Positions 43,194-51,363 of a stretch of DNA of 64,000 bases are shown here, in pieces. Below the pieces are notes generated by a model that worked only from the letters and a program-made list of their open reading frames with translations, did no database searches and was not told the origin of the DNA. The DNA is taken from the NCBI RefSeq assembly GCF_002218085.1, contig NZ_BDUC01000001.1, positions 248,001 through 312,000 on the forward strand. The letters are read 5' to 3'. Positions within the stretch are counted from its first letter, which is position 1, and each line of letters begins with the position of its first letter. The stretch comes from Tolypothrix sp. NIES-4075 (GTDB taxonomy: Bacteria; Cyanobacteriota; Cyanobacteriia; Cyanobacteriales; Nostocaceae). The position numbers and the translations under genes were made by a program.

Positions 43194-44723
43194 TTATAGT
43201 CTGCGCCAGCGACGACCATCTTGATTAATCAAGAATTCGGCTTCGGCTGGTTCCCAAGTACCAGCTTCGTACTTGGGAACCGATGCTGGATCTGCGGGTG
43301 CATCCCAAACGGAAAGGGCTGGTGTTACCACTTGCCAAGCAGCTTCTACTTCGTCGGCGCGTGTGAATAATGTTTGGTCGCCCATCATACAATCGAGAAA
43401 TAGGCGATCGTAAGCGTCGGAAGTTGCTTGGATGCCAAAGGAACCATAACTAAAGTCCATATCAACCGAACGTGTGCGGAAATCTGCCCCAGGCATCTTG
43501 ACTTCAAAACGCAGGGAAATTCCTTCATTCGGCTGAATCCGCATCGTCAAAATGTTGGCATTCATTTGTTGCGCGGCAGATTGAAACATCCTTGAAGGAA
43601 CTTCGCGGAAGTGGATGGAAATTTCACTAACTTTTTTCGGCATCCGCTTACCTGTACGCAAGTAGAAAGGAACTCCTTGCCAGCGCCAGTTGTCAACCAA
43701 AAATTTCATTGCCACGTAGGTGGGTGTTGTGGATTTGGGAGCAACTCCTGGTTCTTCGTGATACCCAGGTACTTGTTTACCTTTCATCCAGCCTGCGCTG
43801 TACTGACCGCGCACTGCGGAACGCCCTAAATTTTGAATATCTGCAAGCCTGGTTGCTTGTAATACTTTTACTTTTTCCGTGCGGAGACTGTCAGCATCCA
43901 TCGCGTTGGGTGCTTCCATTGCGGTGAGGCAGTAAAGTTGCATCAAGTGGTTTTGCAACATATCCCGCAAAGCGCCAGAACTTTCATAGTATCCGGCTCG
44001 GTCTTCTACGCCCACGGTTTCTGCTACAGTAATCTGAACGTGGTCAACAAATCGACGATTCCACAACGGTTCAAAAATCGCATTGGCAAAGCGAAACACA
44101 AGGAGATTTTGAACTGTGTCTTTACCCAAGTAGTGGTCGATGCGGTATACTTGGTTTTCTTTACAATATTTCTGCACCACTCGGTTCAAGCTCTTGGCAG
44201 AAGCCAAGTCTCGACCAAAGGGTTTTTCAATTACTAGACGATGTTTGTAGGAGTCTTGCAGCATTCCTTCTTCCCCTAGCTGCTTGATGGCTTCGGGAAA
44301 GAAGTTAGGAGCGACGGAAAGGTAAAACATCCGGTTTCCCCGCGTTCCGCGTTTCTCGTCTAACTCGGTTAAGAAATTCTTAAGTTTTTGGTAGCTTTCT
44401 GGGTTATCTATATCACCAGAGCAGTAGAATAATCCTTGGGAGAAGTCTTGCCAAAGTTCCTCTGGATGCACGCCACCATGAGCTTCTTCCATCCCTTTTC
44501 GCATTTGTTCGCGAAAGTACTCGTGGCTCCAATCTCGACGCGCCACGCCGACAATGGTGGTTTCTGGCGCAATGCGCCGCTCTTTTCGCAATTTGTAAAG
44601 TGCTGGTACGAGTTTGCGCCAGGTAAGGTCTCCAGAAGCACCAAAGATAACTATGATCTGGGGTTCGGGCATTCCTTGCTGTTGCAGACCTACGCGCAAG
44701 GGATTTTCTAGCAGACTAACCAT
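43194..44723 (-). CDS. zwf: Glucose-6-phosphate 1-dehydrogenase
   Basis: Oxidises glucose-6-P with NADP, entry to the oxidative pentose-phosphate pathway and main NADPH source in dark or heterocyst metabolism. 509 residues. NADP-binding IFGASGDLTWRKLVPALYKL near residue 27; active site RIDHYLGKDTVQNLLVFRFAN with catalytic His; substrate motif EKPFGRDLASAKSLN; FLDCMMGDQTLFTR toward the C-terminus. It is preceded by tal (157 bp, a low-complexity repeat between) and followed by opcA. Nothing unusual. Confidence 0.97.
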   Translation of the reverse strand: MVSLLENPLRVGLQQQGMPEPQIIVIFGASGDLTWRKLVPALYKLRKERRIAPETTIVGVARRDWSHEYFREQMRKGMEEAHGGVHPEELWQDFSQGLFYCSGDIDNPESYQKLKNFLTELDEKRGTRGNRMFYLSVAPNFFPEAIKQLGEEGMLQDSYKHRLVIEKPFGRDLASAKSLNRVVQKYCKENQVYRIDHYLGKDTVQNLLVFRFANAIFEPLWNRRFVDHVQITVAETVGVEDRAGYYESSGALRDMLQNHLMQLYCLTAMEAPNAMDADSLRTEKVKVLQATRLADIQNLGRSAVRGQYSAGWMKGKQVPGYHEEPGVAPKSTTPTYVAMKFLVDNWRWQGVPFYLRTGKRMPKKVSEISIHFREVPSRMFQSAAQQMNANILTMRIQPNEGISLRFEVKMPGADFRTRSVDMDFSYGSFGIQATSDAYDRLFLDCMMGDQTLFTRADEVEAAWQVVTPALSVWDAPADPASVPKYEAGTWEPAEAEFLINQDGRRWRRL

Positions 44724-44754
44724 AATAATTGCAAGATGTGGGTTTAAGATTTTC

Positions 44755-44880
44755 GTTCTTGGGATTGGGAATGGGTAATTGGAAATTGGTAATTGGGAAT
44801 TCGTAGTTGGGGAAGCAGTAATTGAGAAAATCCATTACCCATTACCTATTAGCTATTACCCATTACCCATTCCCCATTCC
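44755..44880. repeat. Low-complexity spacer repeat between tal and zwf
   Basis: GGGATTGGGAATGGGTAATTGG direct repeats, then CCATTACCCATTACCTATTAG type reverse copies: inverted arms of the same heptamer text found in other spacers. It sits inside the tal-zwf operon and could fold in the mRNA. Confidence 0.6.
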
Positions 44881-46026
44881 CTAAACTGGTGACAAGACTT
44901 TGATTTTGTCTTCTAAGGAATCCATCAATGATTGGAAGGGCTTGACAAACTTATCAATACCATCAACAAGTAGTTCGTCCATAACTTGGTTGATGTCGAT
45001 GTTGATGTCGGGGTCTTTCAAGCTTTCGATGAGCTGGTAAGCTTGATCGACATCTGTCTCAACGCGACTTGCGACATCACAGTGGTCGGCACAAGCTTCT
45101 ATTGTCGCTGGTGGTAGGGTGTTAACGGTGTCGGAACCTACCAACTCATCGACATACATCACGTCGCTGTAGCTGGGGTCTTTAGTGCTGGTGCTTGCCC
45201 ATAGAAGTCGCTGGACTTTTGCACCTTTTGCTGCTAAGGCTTGCCAACGATCGCTCTGGCTAATCTTCTTGTACTCTTGGTACGCTATCTTGGCGTTTGC
45301 GATCGCTACTTTTCCTTTCACAGCTTTCAGTTTTGCTTCTACGGCAATATCATCAACGCCTTTCTTCAACTTAGCATCAATCTTGCCGTCAATGTTGCTA
45401 TCAATGCGACTAAGAAAGAAGCTGGCTACGCAAGCTATGTTACTAATGTCTTTGCCTTCTTTGACTCTAGCTTCTAAACCACGAATGTAAGCCCAAGCTG
45501 AGTTTATATAGCTTTGGACTGAAAATAACAGCGTCACGTTAACGTTGATCCCGTCAGCTATCACTTGTTCGACTGCTGGCAAACCCGCTTCTGTACCGGG
45601 AATTTTAATCATCACATTTTCCCGTCCAATTTCTTGATAATAGCGGCGAGCCTCGGCTATCGTTGCCTCTGTATCATGAGCGATAGTTGGTGGTACTTCT
45701 ATGCTCACGTAACCGTCTAATTTATCCGAGGCTTCATAAACTGGGCGTAAAATATCACACCCATTACGGATATCTGCAAAAACTAGGGATTCGTAAATTT
45801 TGTATGTCGGTAAGCTTGCGCGGACGCCTTTTTCAATATCGGCATCATAAATGACGTTTCCGGCGATCGCTTTTTCAAATATGGCTGGGTTCGAGGTAAT
45901 TCCACAGATCCCTTTATTTTCCACCATATCTTTCAATTCGCCTGACTGAATCAGGTCACGAGTCAAGTTATCCATCCAGATACTTTGACCGTATTGTTTT
46001 ATCTCTAGTAAATGGTTAGTTGTCAT
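44881..46026 (-). CDS. tal: Transaldolase, long form of the zwf cluster
   Basis: 381 residues, of the larger cyanobacterial/actinobacterial class. N-terminal YGQSIWMDNLTRDLIQSGEL and GICGITSNPAIFEKAI, Schiff-base Lys in ENVMIKIPGTEAGLPAVEQV, INVNVTLLFSVQSYINS, ASFFLSRIDSNID, and LLWASTSTKDPSY. GGAG precedes the ATG. Only distantly like the 335-residue transaldolase at 8.2 kb, so the two are not a recent duplication. It stands between fbp and zwf and takes part in the non-oxidative branch coupled to G6PDH. Confidence 0.95.
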   Translation of the reverse strand: MTTNHLLEIKQYGQSIWMDNLTRDLIQSGELKDMVENKGICGITSNPAIFEKAIAGNVIYDADIEKGVRASLPTYKIYESLVFADIRNGCDILRPVYEASDKLDGYVSIEVPPTIAHDTEATIAEARRYYQEIGRENVMIKIPGTEAGLPAVEQVIADGINVNVTLLFSVQSYINSAWAYIRGLEARVKEGKDISNIACVASFFLSRIDSNIDGKIDAKLKKGVDDIAVEAKLKAVKGKVAIANAKIAYQEYKKISQSDRWQALAAKGAKVQRLLWASTSTKDPSYSDVMYVDELVGSDTVNTLPPATIEACADHCDVASRVETDVDQAYQLIESLKDPDINIDINQVMDELLVDGIDKFVKPFQSLMDSLEDKIKVLSPV

Positions 46027-46227
46027 GATATTCTTTAACTCCGGTTAATTATGTCTTCAAGTTATATCAGTTGATACTGACTTTTGAATTTTGGCGTTGG
46101 CAATACAGGATTGCATCAACCATCTGAGATAATCAAGAAACTAAAAGCGCTACTCGTACTGAACTAATCACTTCTTTAATTACTAAAGTGCGCTATTAGC
46201 ACCCACCAAGGCTTTTGTCAAGGTGTT

Positions 46228-47277
46228 TTAGTGCCCGTTTTGAATAAAAGACTCCACCTTTGCTACATCCTGTTTGCTGCCAATAATCAAAGGGGTGCGC
46301 TGGTGCAGTTTTTTCGGTACTATGTCCAAAATATCTACTAGTCCCGTAGTAGCGCGACCACCTGCTTGCTCTATTACAAATGCCAAAGGAGCAGATTCAT
46401 AAAGCAAGCGCAGTTTACCTTCTGGCTTGGGAAGTATGCCTGGGTAAAGAAATACACCGCCTTGAACTAAAATTCTGTGGATATCACTTACCATTGCCCC
46501 ACTATAACGAGCGGTATAGCCTTCGGTGCGATGGACGTAGCGAATATATTCGCGAATTGATTCGTCCCACTGCCAAAAATTACCCTCGTTTACGCTGTAA
46601 ACTGAACCGTGGGCAGGAATTTGAATATTTTCTTCGGTGAGAATAAACTCTCCTAAGCTGGGATCGAGGGTAAAAGAATGAACTCCCTTACCTATAGTAT
46701 ATACCAGCATGGTGCTGGGACCGTACAGGATGTATCCGGCGGCTATTTGTTTGCGTCCATCGGTGAGTAAGTCTTTAGCCTGACCATCAAGATCGTCTCC
46801 TTCTTGTTGGCGAATCGCGAAAATTGAACCTAAGCTGAGGTTGGTATCCGTGTTAGATGAGCCATCGATGGGATCGTACAATAGCGTGTAGCGACCAATC
46901 GGGCAGTTTTCTGGAATGTAGTAGGGTTTTTCCATTTCCTCGGAAGCTAAACGACAAACTAAGCCGCTTTGCTTAAATACCGAGATAAATACGTCGTTGG
47001 CGTAAACATCCATCTTTTTGACGGACTCTCCCTGTACATTCACATCCCCTGTAAATCCAAGAACACCTTCCATTAAACCAGCACGGCTGAGGCGACGGGC
47101 AACTAGTTTACCAGCCAGGGCTATGCGATTCATCAGCGCACTTAAATCCTGTGCTTGGGGCGAAAAAGTCTTAAATTGCTGTAGGACGTGACGCGATAAA
47201 GTTGTACAATCACGATCTAAACTTTTGTCTGCGATCTCGTTGTTAGACAACTCAAGAGATTCTGGCGATGGAGCCAT
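46228..47277 (-). CDS. fbp: Fructose-1,6-bisphosphatase, class I
   Basis: Removes the 1-phosphate of fructose-1,6-bisphosphate, allowing recycling of carbon into the oxidative pentose-phosphate cycle. 349 residues. AGGAAGGA is 8 nt before the ATG. Metal/phosphate motifs: GDVNVQGESVKKMDVYAND, ASEEMEKPYYIPE, LLYDPIDGSSNTDTNLSLGSIFAI, RYSGAMVSDIHRILVQGGVFLYPG and KLRLLYESAPLAFVIEQAGG. First gene of the fbp-tal-zwf-opcA block; an 18-bp palindrome lies 68 bp upstream. The 200-bp gap to tal may hold a second promoter. Confidence 0.97.
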   Translation of the reverse strand: MAPSPESLELSNNEIADKSLDRDCTTLSRHVLQQFKTFSPQAQDLSALMNRIALAGKLVARRLSRAGLMEGVLGFTGDVNVQGESVKKMDVYANDVFISVFKQSGLVCRLASEEMEKPYYIPENCPIGRYTLLYDPIDGSSNTDTNLSLGSIFAIRQQEGDDLDGQAKDLLTDGRKQIAAGYILYGPSTMLVYTIGKGVHSFTLDPSLGEFILTEENIQIPAHGSVYSVNEGNFWQWDESIREYIRYVHRTEGYTARYSGAMVSDIHRILVQGGVFLYPGILPKPEGKLRLLYESAPLAFVIEQAGGRATTGLVDILDIVPKKLHQRTPLIIGSKQDVAKVESFIQNGH

Positions 47278-47890
47278 ATTTTAGTCCTTCCTAACGACTT
47301 TGGTTGGTTGAGGTCAACTGAAAGATAAAGTGTGAAGTGAGCCTGAACGTATTAATACGTTCGCTTGTACCGCAAAGCTTTTTTCATCCTTTATCCTTCA
47401 GCCTTCATTTTGTCGCTGCCTCTATCTTAGAAAGGTAATTTGATAACTTAAGTGTGATTTTAGATAAACTAAATATTTGCAGCTTTTTTCGGTCTGTCCC
47501 AAAGGGCGATCGCCCCTTAGATAATGTCATACTTGGGCAAATCTACCTAAGCTTGGAGAATTTAATTACTTTTGTAAAGATTTTTATCTATTTCTTGACT
47601 TTTCATCTATGCATACTACCCGCCCATAGAGGTTGCTTTACGTACAGCAAGCAAAGTTGTTGAGATATCCGACCAAAAACACCATCTGTTTTCACGCTAC
47701 CTGCAAATGCCAGTGCTTGCTATATATTGAATAATGAGAAAACCGACCAGTCGTGACATTTCCCTATCGGCGTCACAACTTGTCGGGGAAACTTCTCTGG
47801 ATTTGTTGAATTGTTAATTTTTTCTAGTTTTTTGCGACTTCGGTCTTGCATAACTAGAAAACAATTTGCTATTATCGGAGTCCGTACTTT
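47278..47890. other. 613-bp spacer between rbp 3' end and fbp
   Basis: Holds the promoter region of the fbp-tal-zwf-opcA cluster, including the 18-bp palindrome. Farther away an AT-rich stretch ends with GTGACATTTCCC and GTCACAACTTG (47754-47782), a loose inverted pair. No gene seen. Confidence 0.4.
47345..47362. promoter_or_regulatory. 18-bp perfect palindrome upstream of fbp
   Basis: GAACGTATTAATACGTTC, every base paired in symmetry, 68-85 nt upstream of the fbp start. A dyad of this length without loop looks like a protein-binding operator and not an RNA hairpin. It does not match NtcA (GTA-N8-TAC). Regulator unknown. Confidence 0.45.
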
Positions 47891-48175
47891 TTAATAGTCT
47901 TGTTTTTTCCCCCAACTACTTCGTTGGCTCTCCTCGCGGGGTTTGGCTTTATTAACTCGAAGTTGACGACCCATCCATTCTGCGCCATCTAACTCTGTAA
48001 TAGCAGCATCTTCTTGAGCATCTTCGGACATTTCTACAAAAGCAAAGCCCCGCAGTCGTCCAGTTTCGCGGTCAGTAGGCAAGACGACTCTTTTGACCTC
48101 ACCGTAATCTGCAAATACTTCTTTTAAGTCGGCTTCGCTAGCGCGGTAAGAGAGATTTCCAACGTAAATAGTCAT
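47891..48175 (-). CDS. rbp: RRM-type RNA-binding protein (cyanobacterial Rbp)
   Basis: 94 residues, one RNA-recognition motif. RNP2 is IYVGNL at 3-8, RNP1 is RGFAFVEM near 42-49; LKEVFADYGEVKRVVLPTDRETGRL and AITELDGAEWMGRQLRVNKA complete the fold. The short tail (KPREESQRSSWGKKQDY) lacks the long glycine-rich extension of cold-induced Rbps such as RbpA1, so it is the short type. Cytoplasmic; such proteins are linked with cold response and mRNA localisation at thylakoid membranes. It stands alone with a long upstream spacer, as is usual for cold-regulated rbp genes. Confidence 0.93.
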   Translation of the reverse strand: MTIYVGNLSYRASEADLKEVFADYGEVKRVVLPTDRETGRLRGFAFVEMSEDAQEDAAITELDGAEWMGRQLRVNKAKPREESQRSSWGKKQDY

Positions 48176-48845
48176 GTGGGATCACGTAAATTTCAACTAA
48201 AAGCGATGAGTTCAGCTGTAGAAATTTAACTTTTCTCAAAGATTGCTTTCTTCCCATCCGAGTCACCAAAGTGCGGATGTTATAGATTTGCAAGCACATT
48301 GCTTGCATTATCTACTAATCGATTAGCGATCAAGCTGAACTTACGCATACGCTCATATAATAACTGATTGTGTCATTCTTCAAAGTATGAGATTTTACAA
48401 ACCCTCAGAACTTACAATCAGTTGCGCTTATATGTTTTATATTTTTGGAACAATAAGTATATAATTATACGAATTTTTTCCGAAAAAATAGTCTCGTTAA
48501 AGCTGCGGAGTTTTTCTATGGCAGCTTATTTAGATACAAGATAAAGATGCTGAATTCAAATAACGTACTTAATTTTGATGTATAAAATATATGAAATTTT
48601 TCTAATAGAGACGTTGGATACAACGCCTCTATATTTGTGTTAAATTGCCTAGGAACACGAAAATTTAGCTAAAACAGCAATTCATCCCACGTCTCACTCT
48701 TAGGAGCGTGGTATGAATTGCGAGCGAGTTGACAACAGTTTCCCGAACGCGCTGTCGCTGTGCGTTGGGGAAACATGGAGGAAACGAGCCAAATGTTAAT
48801 TTTCTGGATTTTGTTGATTTTCGATATACTTCCTTTAGGAGTATG
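48176..48845. other. 670-bp spacer upstream of rbp
   Basis: Contains the rbp leader (likely long 5' UTR), an imperfect inverted repeat at 48354-48434, a 'TAGAGACGTTGGATACAACG' dispersed palindrome (48607-48632), and around 48700-48790 a segment TTTCCCGAACGCGCTGTCGC that resembles the repeat near 56.95 kb. No credible gene. Confidence 0.45.
48354..48434. repeat. Imperfect inverted repeat, about 80 bp
   Basis: Left arm CATATAATAACTGATTGT (48354-48371) pairs with the right arm ACAATCAGTTGCGCTTATATG (48414-48434, counted with one small bulge). The inner 10 bp are perfect. Could be a MITE relic or a folded leader of rbp. Confidence 0.4.
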
Positions 48846-49064
48846 TCACTCAATTGATATTGACTGAGGACCGCTGGTTCTGCCGTTATGTGCAAGACTA
48901 GTGGAAGTAGTATAACTGGTTGAGCCTAGCTGTTGATTGAGCCAGCTTTTAACCGGATCGTCAGCCAACTGGAGTCGAAGCAAACCAGAGAAGAACCCGC
49001 CCATAAATGAGCCTGGATGCTGGGTAAATTGTTTAAAAATTGGTGACAATTCATCAAGGAACAT
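48846..49064 (-). CDS. Small conserved cyanobacterial protein
   Basis: 72 residues; AGGAG lies 8 nt before the ATG. MFLDELSPIFKQFTQHPGSF, then MGGFFSGLLRLQLADDPVKSWLNQQ, then a variable Ser/Thr-rich tail. The GGFxSGLxRLxLxDDPVKSWL pattern is, from memory, shared by small proteins of unknown function in filamentous cyanobacteria. There is a weak hydrophobic stretch (SFMGGFFSGLLRL) but no clear signal peptide. It stands alone between two repeat-rich spacers. Confidence 0.65.
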   Translation of the reverse strand: MFLDELSPIFKQFTQHPGSFMGGFFSGLLRLQLADDPVKSWLNQQLGSTSYTTSTSLAHNGRTSGPQSISIE

Positions 49065-49420
49065 GAAGAATCTCCTAGTGCTGGTGTGTAAAGTTATGAC
49101 GCTTAATTTATCGTAACTTGTAGCTTAAGGCTTTGTTTGGTTTAGGACTTACGCACTTCCTTGGTCGTAACCATTGAATTTAGGTAGGGGCAATTCATGA
49201 ATTGCCCCTACAAGACTTTAGGAAAGCGCTCATTCCTATAGTTGTAGAGACGTTGCGTCAAAGTAAAGACGTTGAACGGAACGTCTTTACAATATATGTG
49301 ATTTATTAAACATCATATCAAGTGCATTTTTCCAGAGAATTGGCATGATTTTGCAAGGCAATAGAAAAAGCGATGGTGTAAGGAAAGCAATTACATCCAC
49401 CGCACTGAATTGTCTATTAT
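49065..49420. other. Spacer behind nrdJ with two palindromic repeats
   Basis: Contains a perfect 28-bp palindrome (49184-49211) and a TTGTAGAGACGTTGCG element with a second AAAGACGTTG/AACGTCTTTAC hairpin (49241-49291), the latter suited as terminator for the minus-strand nrdJ. No gene. Confidence 0.5.
49184..49211. repeat. 28-bp perfect palindrome
   Basis: GTAGGGGCAATTCA followed directly by TGAATTGCCCCTAC. This 'GTAGGGGCAATTCATGAATT' text is a known kind of dispersed repeat in cyanobacterial spacers. Confidence 0.7.
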
Positions 49421-50491
49421 TTACATTGGACTTTGTTCAGGCATCATGCACTTATCAGAGTCGCAACCGGCAGGTCCTGCTTCCATTAACTCACCGGAAT
49501 CATAGCGACTTAGGACAGCATGAAAGTCATCAGTTTGACGCCGCATTTCTACTTCTTTGAGTAGTTGCTCATAGTGTTGTTTCGTGATGGGTTCAAATGG
49601 CAAACGCGGGAAAGTTTGATGATCGTCAAAGCGTGCCAGAAGTGCAGCGCTAATGTAACCTTCATCATTTTGTATGGCTTGCCAAATAAGATGTGATAGC
49701 GCTTCTACTTCGTTTTCCCGTAGTTCGATGGTGGCAGAGGTGTTATGTGTGACATAGAATTTCTGCACTTGCATGTAGAAATCCATTTGAGCGATCGCAC
49801 TAAATTGACTAATATCAATTTCATCAACTCCAGGTATATCAGCCCAAGGTACAGCAACGGGAATTTCTACCAACCATTCCGAACATCTAGGATCGAAGGG
49901 ATCGTTTAACAAATTGCCCTTTTCATCTTTATCAGATTGAGAGGGAATGACATTATAGCCGTAGTCAATACAAGCTAAAGCTACCGGGTCATTTTTGCCA
50001 AAAGTGATCCGTCGTAGAAATCTTTGTGCTTTGGGGGGATGCCATCCGGGACTAGCACCGGTTAACAAAGATTTAGTGCCACTAGGTTGAACTGTAGTGC
50101 AGCGATTTGGACGTTTGAAATTATGGCGATCGCAATAATCCCAAACAACACGATGCACGATATTTTTCCATGAGGTTAAGTATTCTTCCTCTTTTTGCTT
50201 AAAGGCTATTCCTTGAGCATTTTCTGGTCTTCCTTCTGCCCACCAGCGCAACCAATCAACCCCAAAAGCATGAACAAAGAAATCAAATAAACCTGTGAAA
50301 GAAACGCCGACAATCGGGTCTAATTCGCGGCTGTATTGATAGCGAGGTTCGATGAATTTGTGATGTAAAAGCGCGGCTACAGATAGCGCTCCAGCGGTGA
50401 AAGCTTCCTCCTGTTCTTTGTAGTTAGTTGGGTCAATTTGATTGAGGTGAACCTCTGAAAGGTTACAGTGGAAGTTACTGCCTATGATTTC
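49421..50491 (-). CDS. nrdJ: Adenosylcobalamin-dependent ribonucleoside-triphosphate reductase, 3' exon
   Basis: C-terminal 356 residues of class II reductase, starting at Glu410 of the spliced product (EIIGSNFHCNLSEVHLNQI). This exon brings the active-site Glu (410) and the partner redox Cys (418, in NFHCNLSE). It also carries QPSGTKSLLTGASPGWHPP and the C-terminal cysteine pair CDSDKC (752 and 757) that re-reduces the active site. It has no proper start of its own; the apparent TTG lies in the intron's last bases. Joined to the 5' exon, it gives 765 residues, the expected monomeric (Lactobacillus-like) length. Confidence 0.94.
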   Translation of the reverse strand, partial: EIIGSNFHCNLSEVHLNQIDPTNYKEQEEAFTAGALSVAALLHHKFIEPRYQYSRELDPIVGVSFTGLFDFFVHAFGVDWLRWWAEGRPENAQGIAFKQKEEEYLTSWKNIVHRVVWDYCDRHNFKRPNRCTTVQPSGTKSLLTGASPGWHPPKAQRFLRRITFGKNDPVALACIDYGYNVIPSQSDKDEKGNLLNDPFDPRCSEWLVEIPVAVPWADIPGVDEIDISQFSAIAQMDFYMQVQKFYVTHNTSATIELRENEVEALSHLIWQAIQNDEGYISAALLARFDDHQTFPRLPFEPITKQHYEQLLKEVEMRRQTDDFHAVLSRYDSGELMEAGPAGCDSDKCMMPEQSPM

Positions 50492-51363
50492 CAATTTTGT
50501 TATCCTAAAGGCTTTTTATCCTTTAGTTCTACTGCTTCATGATTCGCAGTAGCTCCGCGTACATTTTCTACACGACATTCATGTAGTCGGACACTCTTGG
50601 AGCAGTCTTTAAAGACTGGGGCTGTAAAACCCGGATTATATTCTCTTGAGATTGTGCCTTTTTATTGCTCTATAAATAGTCGTCTCATCTACTCCAAGGA
50701 TTTTTGATATCTCTCTTTGTGTCAGTTTCTGAACTATCAAAAGGTTATGCAGCTCGTCTTGAGTAATTTTGCTGCTTCTATCAGGCAGGTTATGGTGTCT
50801 TGTTCTAGTAATTTTAAATTCATTGAGAATTTTTAATACTGTACTGTGACTAACTTTGTAGGTTTCGGCAATCTTTCTAGAAGACAAGCCCTCTTTGTAT
50901 TTTTCTACTATCTCTGATTTAGGTAAGTCAAGCGGTTTGTTTCTCCATTTTTGACCGCCCGGACAGAGGTTGTAGCCTTTATTGAGAGAGTCATACTTCT
51001 GAATGTAGTATTCTTCTCTATCATCTAAAAGATTCAAATTTATCTCTTCTTCTAGAACTTCGTAGCAGAAGCTATCCTTACCATATTTTTGGATTGCTCT
51101 ACTAATTGCCTGACACTCATTCGTCTTCAGTAATTTTAGGTGTTACTTAAACCTACATTCGACAGGCTGAGTTATTTGTCCTACATAAACTTTGTCATTT
51201 ACAGTGTTTCTTACTAGATAAATACTGCCTTTCACAATCTTTTATAGATTCACCCTCTACGCTGTACGGTACTAAGACTATTTTAACCTTCTTAGTTACC
51301 ACGGTATTCCCATCTCAGGGTTCACCGTATTTGCCCGATGTTTAACGTGAGGCAAAATCAATT
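50492..51363 (-). mobile_element. Group I intron in nrdJ
   Basis: 872 nt interrupting nrdJ exactly between GGT (Gly409) and GAA (Glu410). The 5' exon ends with U and the intron ends with G, as group I introns do. The upstream exon end CGTGTGGT pairs with an internal guide GCCTCACG at intron nt 11-18 with a terminal U-G wobble (one U-U mismatch), forming P1. The 3' part has R/S-like core text (GTCTTTAAAGACTGC, AAGAGTGTCCGACTAC). It contains a GIY-YIG endonuclease frame. Group I introns in cyanobacterial nrdJ genes are known. The exact fold was not computed. Confidence 0.85.
50636..51235 (-). pseudogene. GIY-YIG homing endonuclease with two helix-turn-helix motifs, one nonsense codon
   Basis: From GTG at 51235 the frame reads MKGSIYLVRNTVNDKVYVGQ (GIY-YIG start, here IYL...VYVG), ITQPVECRFK, then TAA at 51143-51145, then continues in the same frame HLKLLKTNECQAISRAIQKY, EEYYIQKYDSLNKGYNLCPGG, two HTH segments (IVEKYKEGLSSRKIAETYKV and QKLTQREISKILGVDETTIY) and ends KRHNLKRI. 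A single G-to-T change (GAA to TAA) would explain the break. The C-terminal 133 codons alone lack the catalytic start. So the intron can probably splice but not home by itself. Confidence 0.8.

Noticed and set aside
48665..48895. 76-residue minus-strand frame
   Set aside because: Overlaps the better-supported small gene at 48846-49064 in another frame and is made of repeat text.
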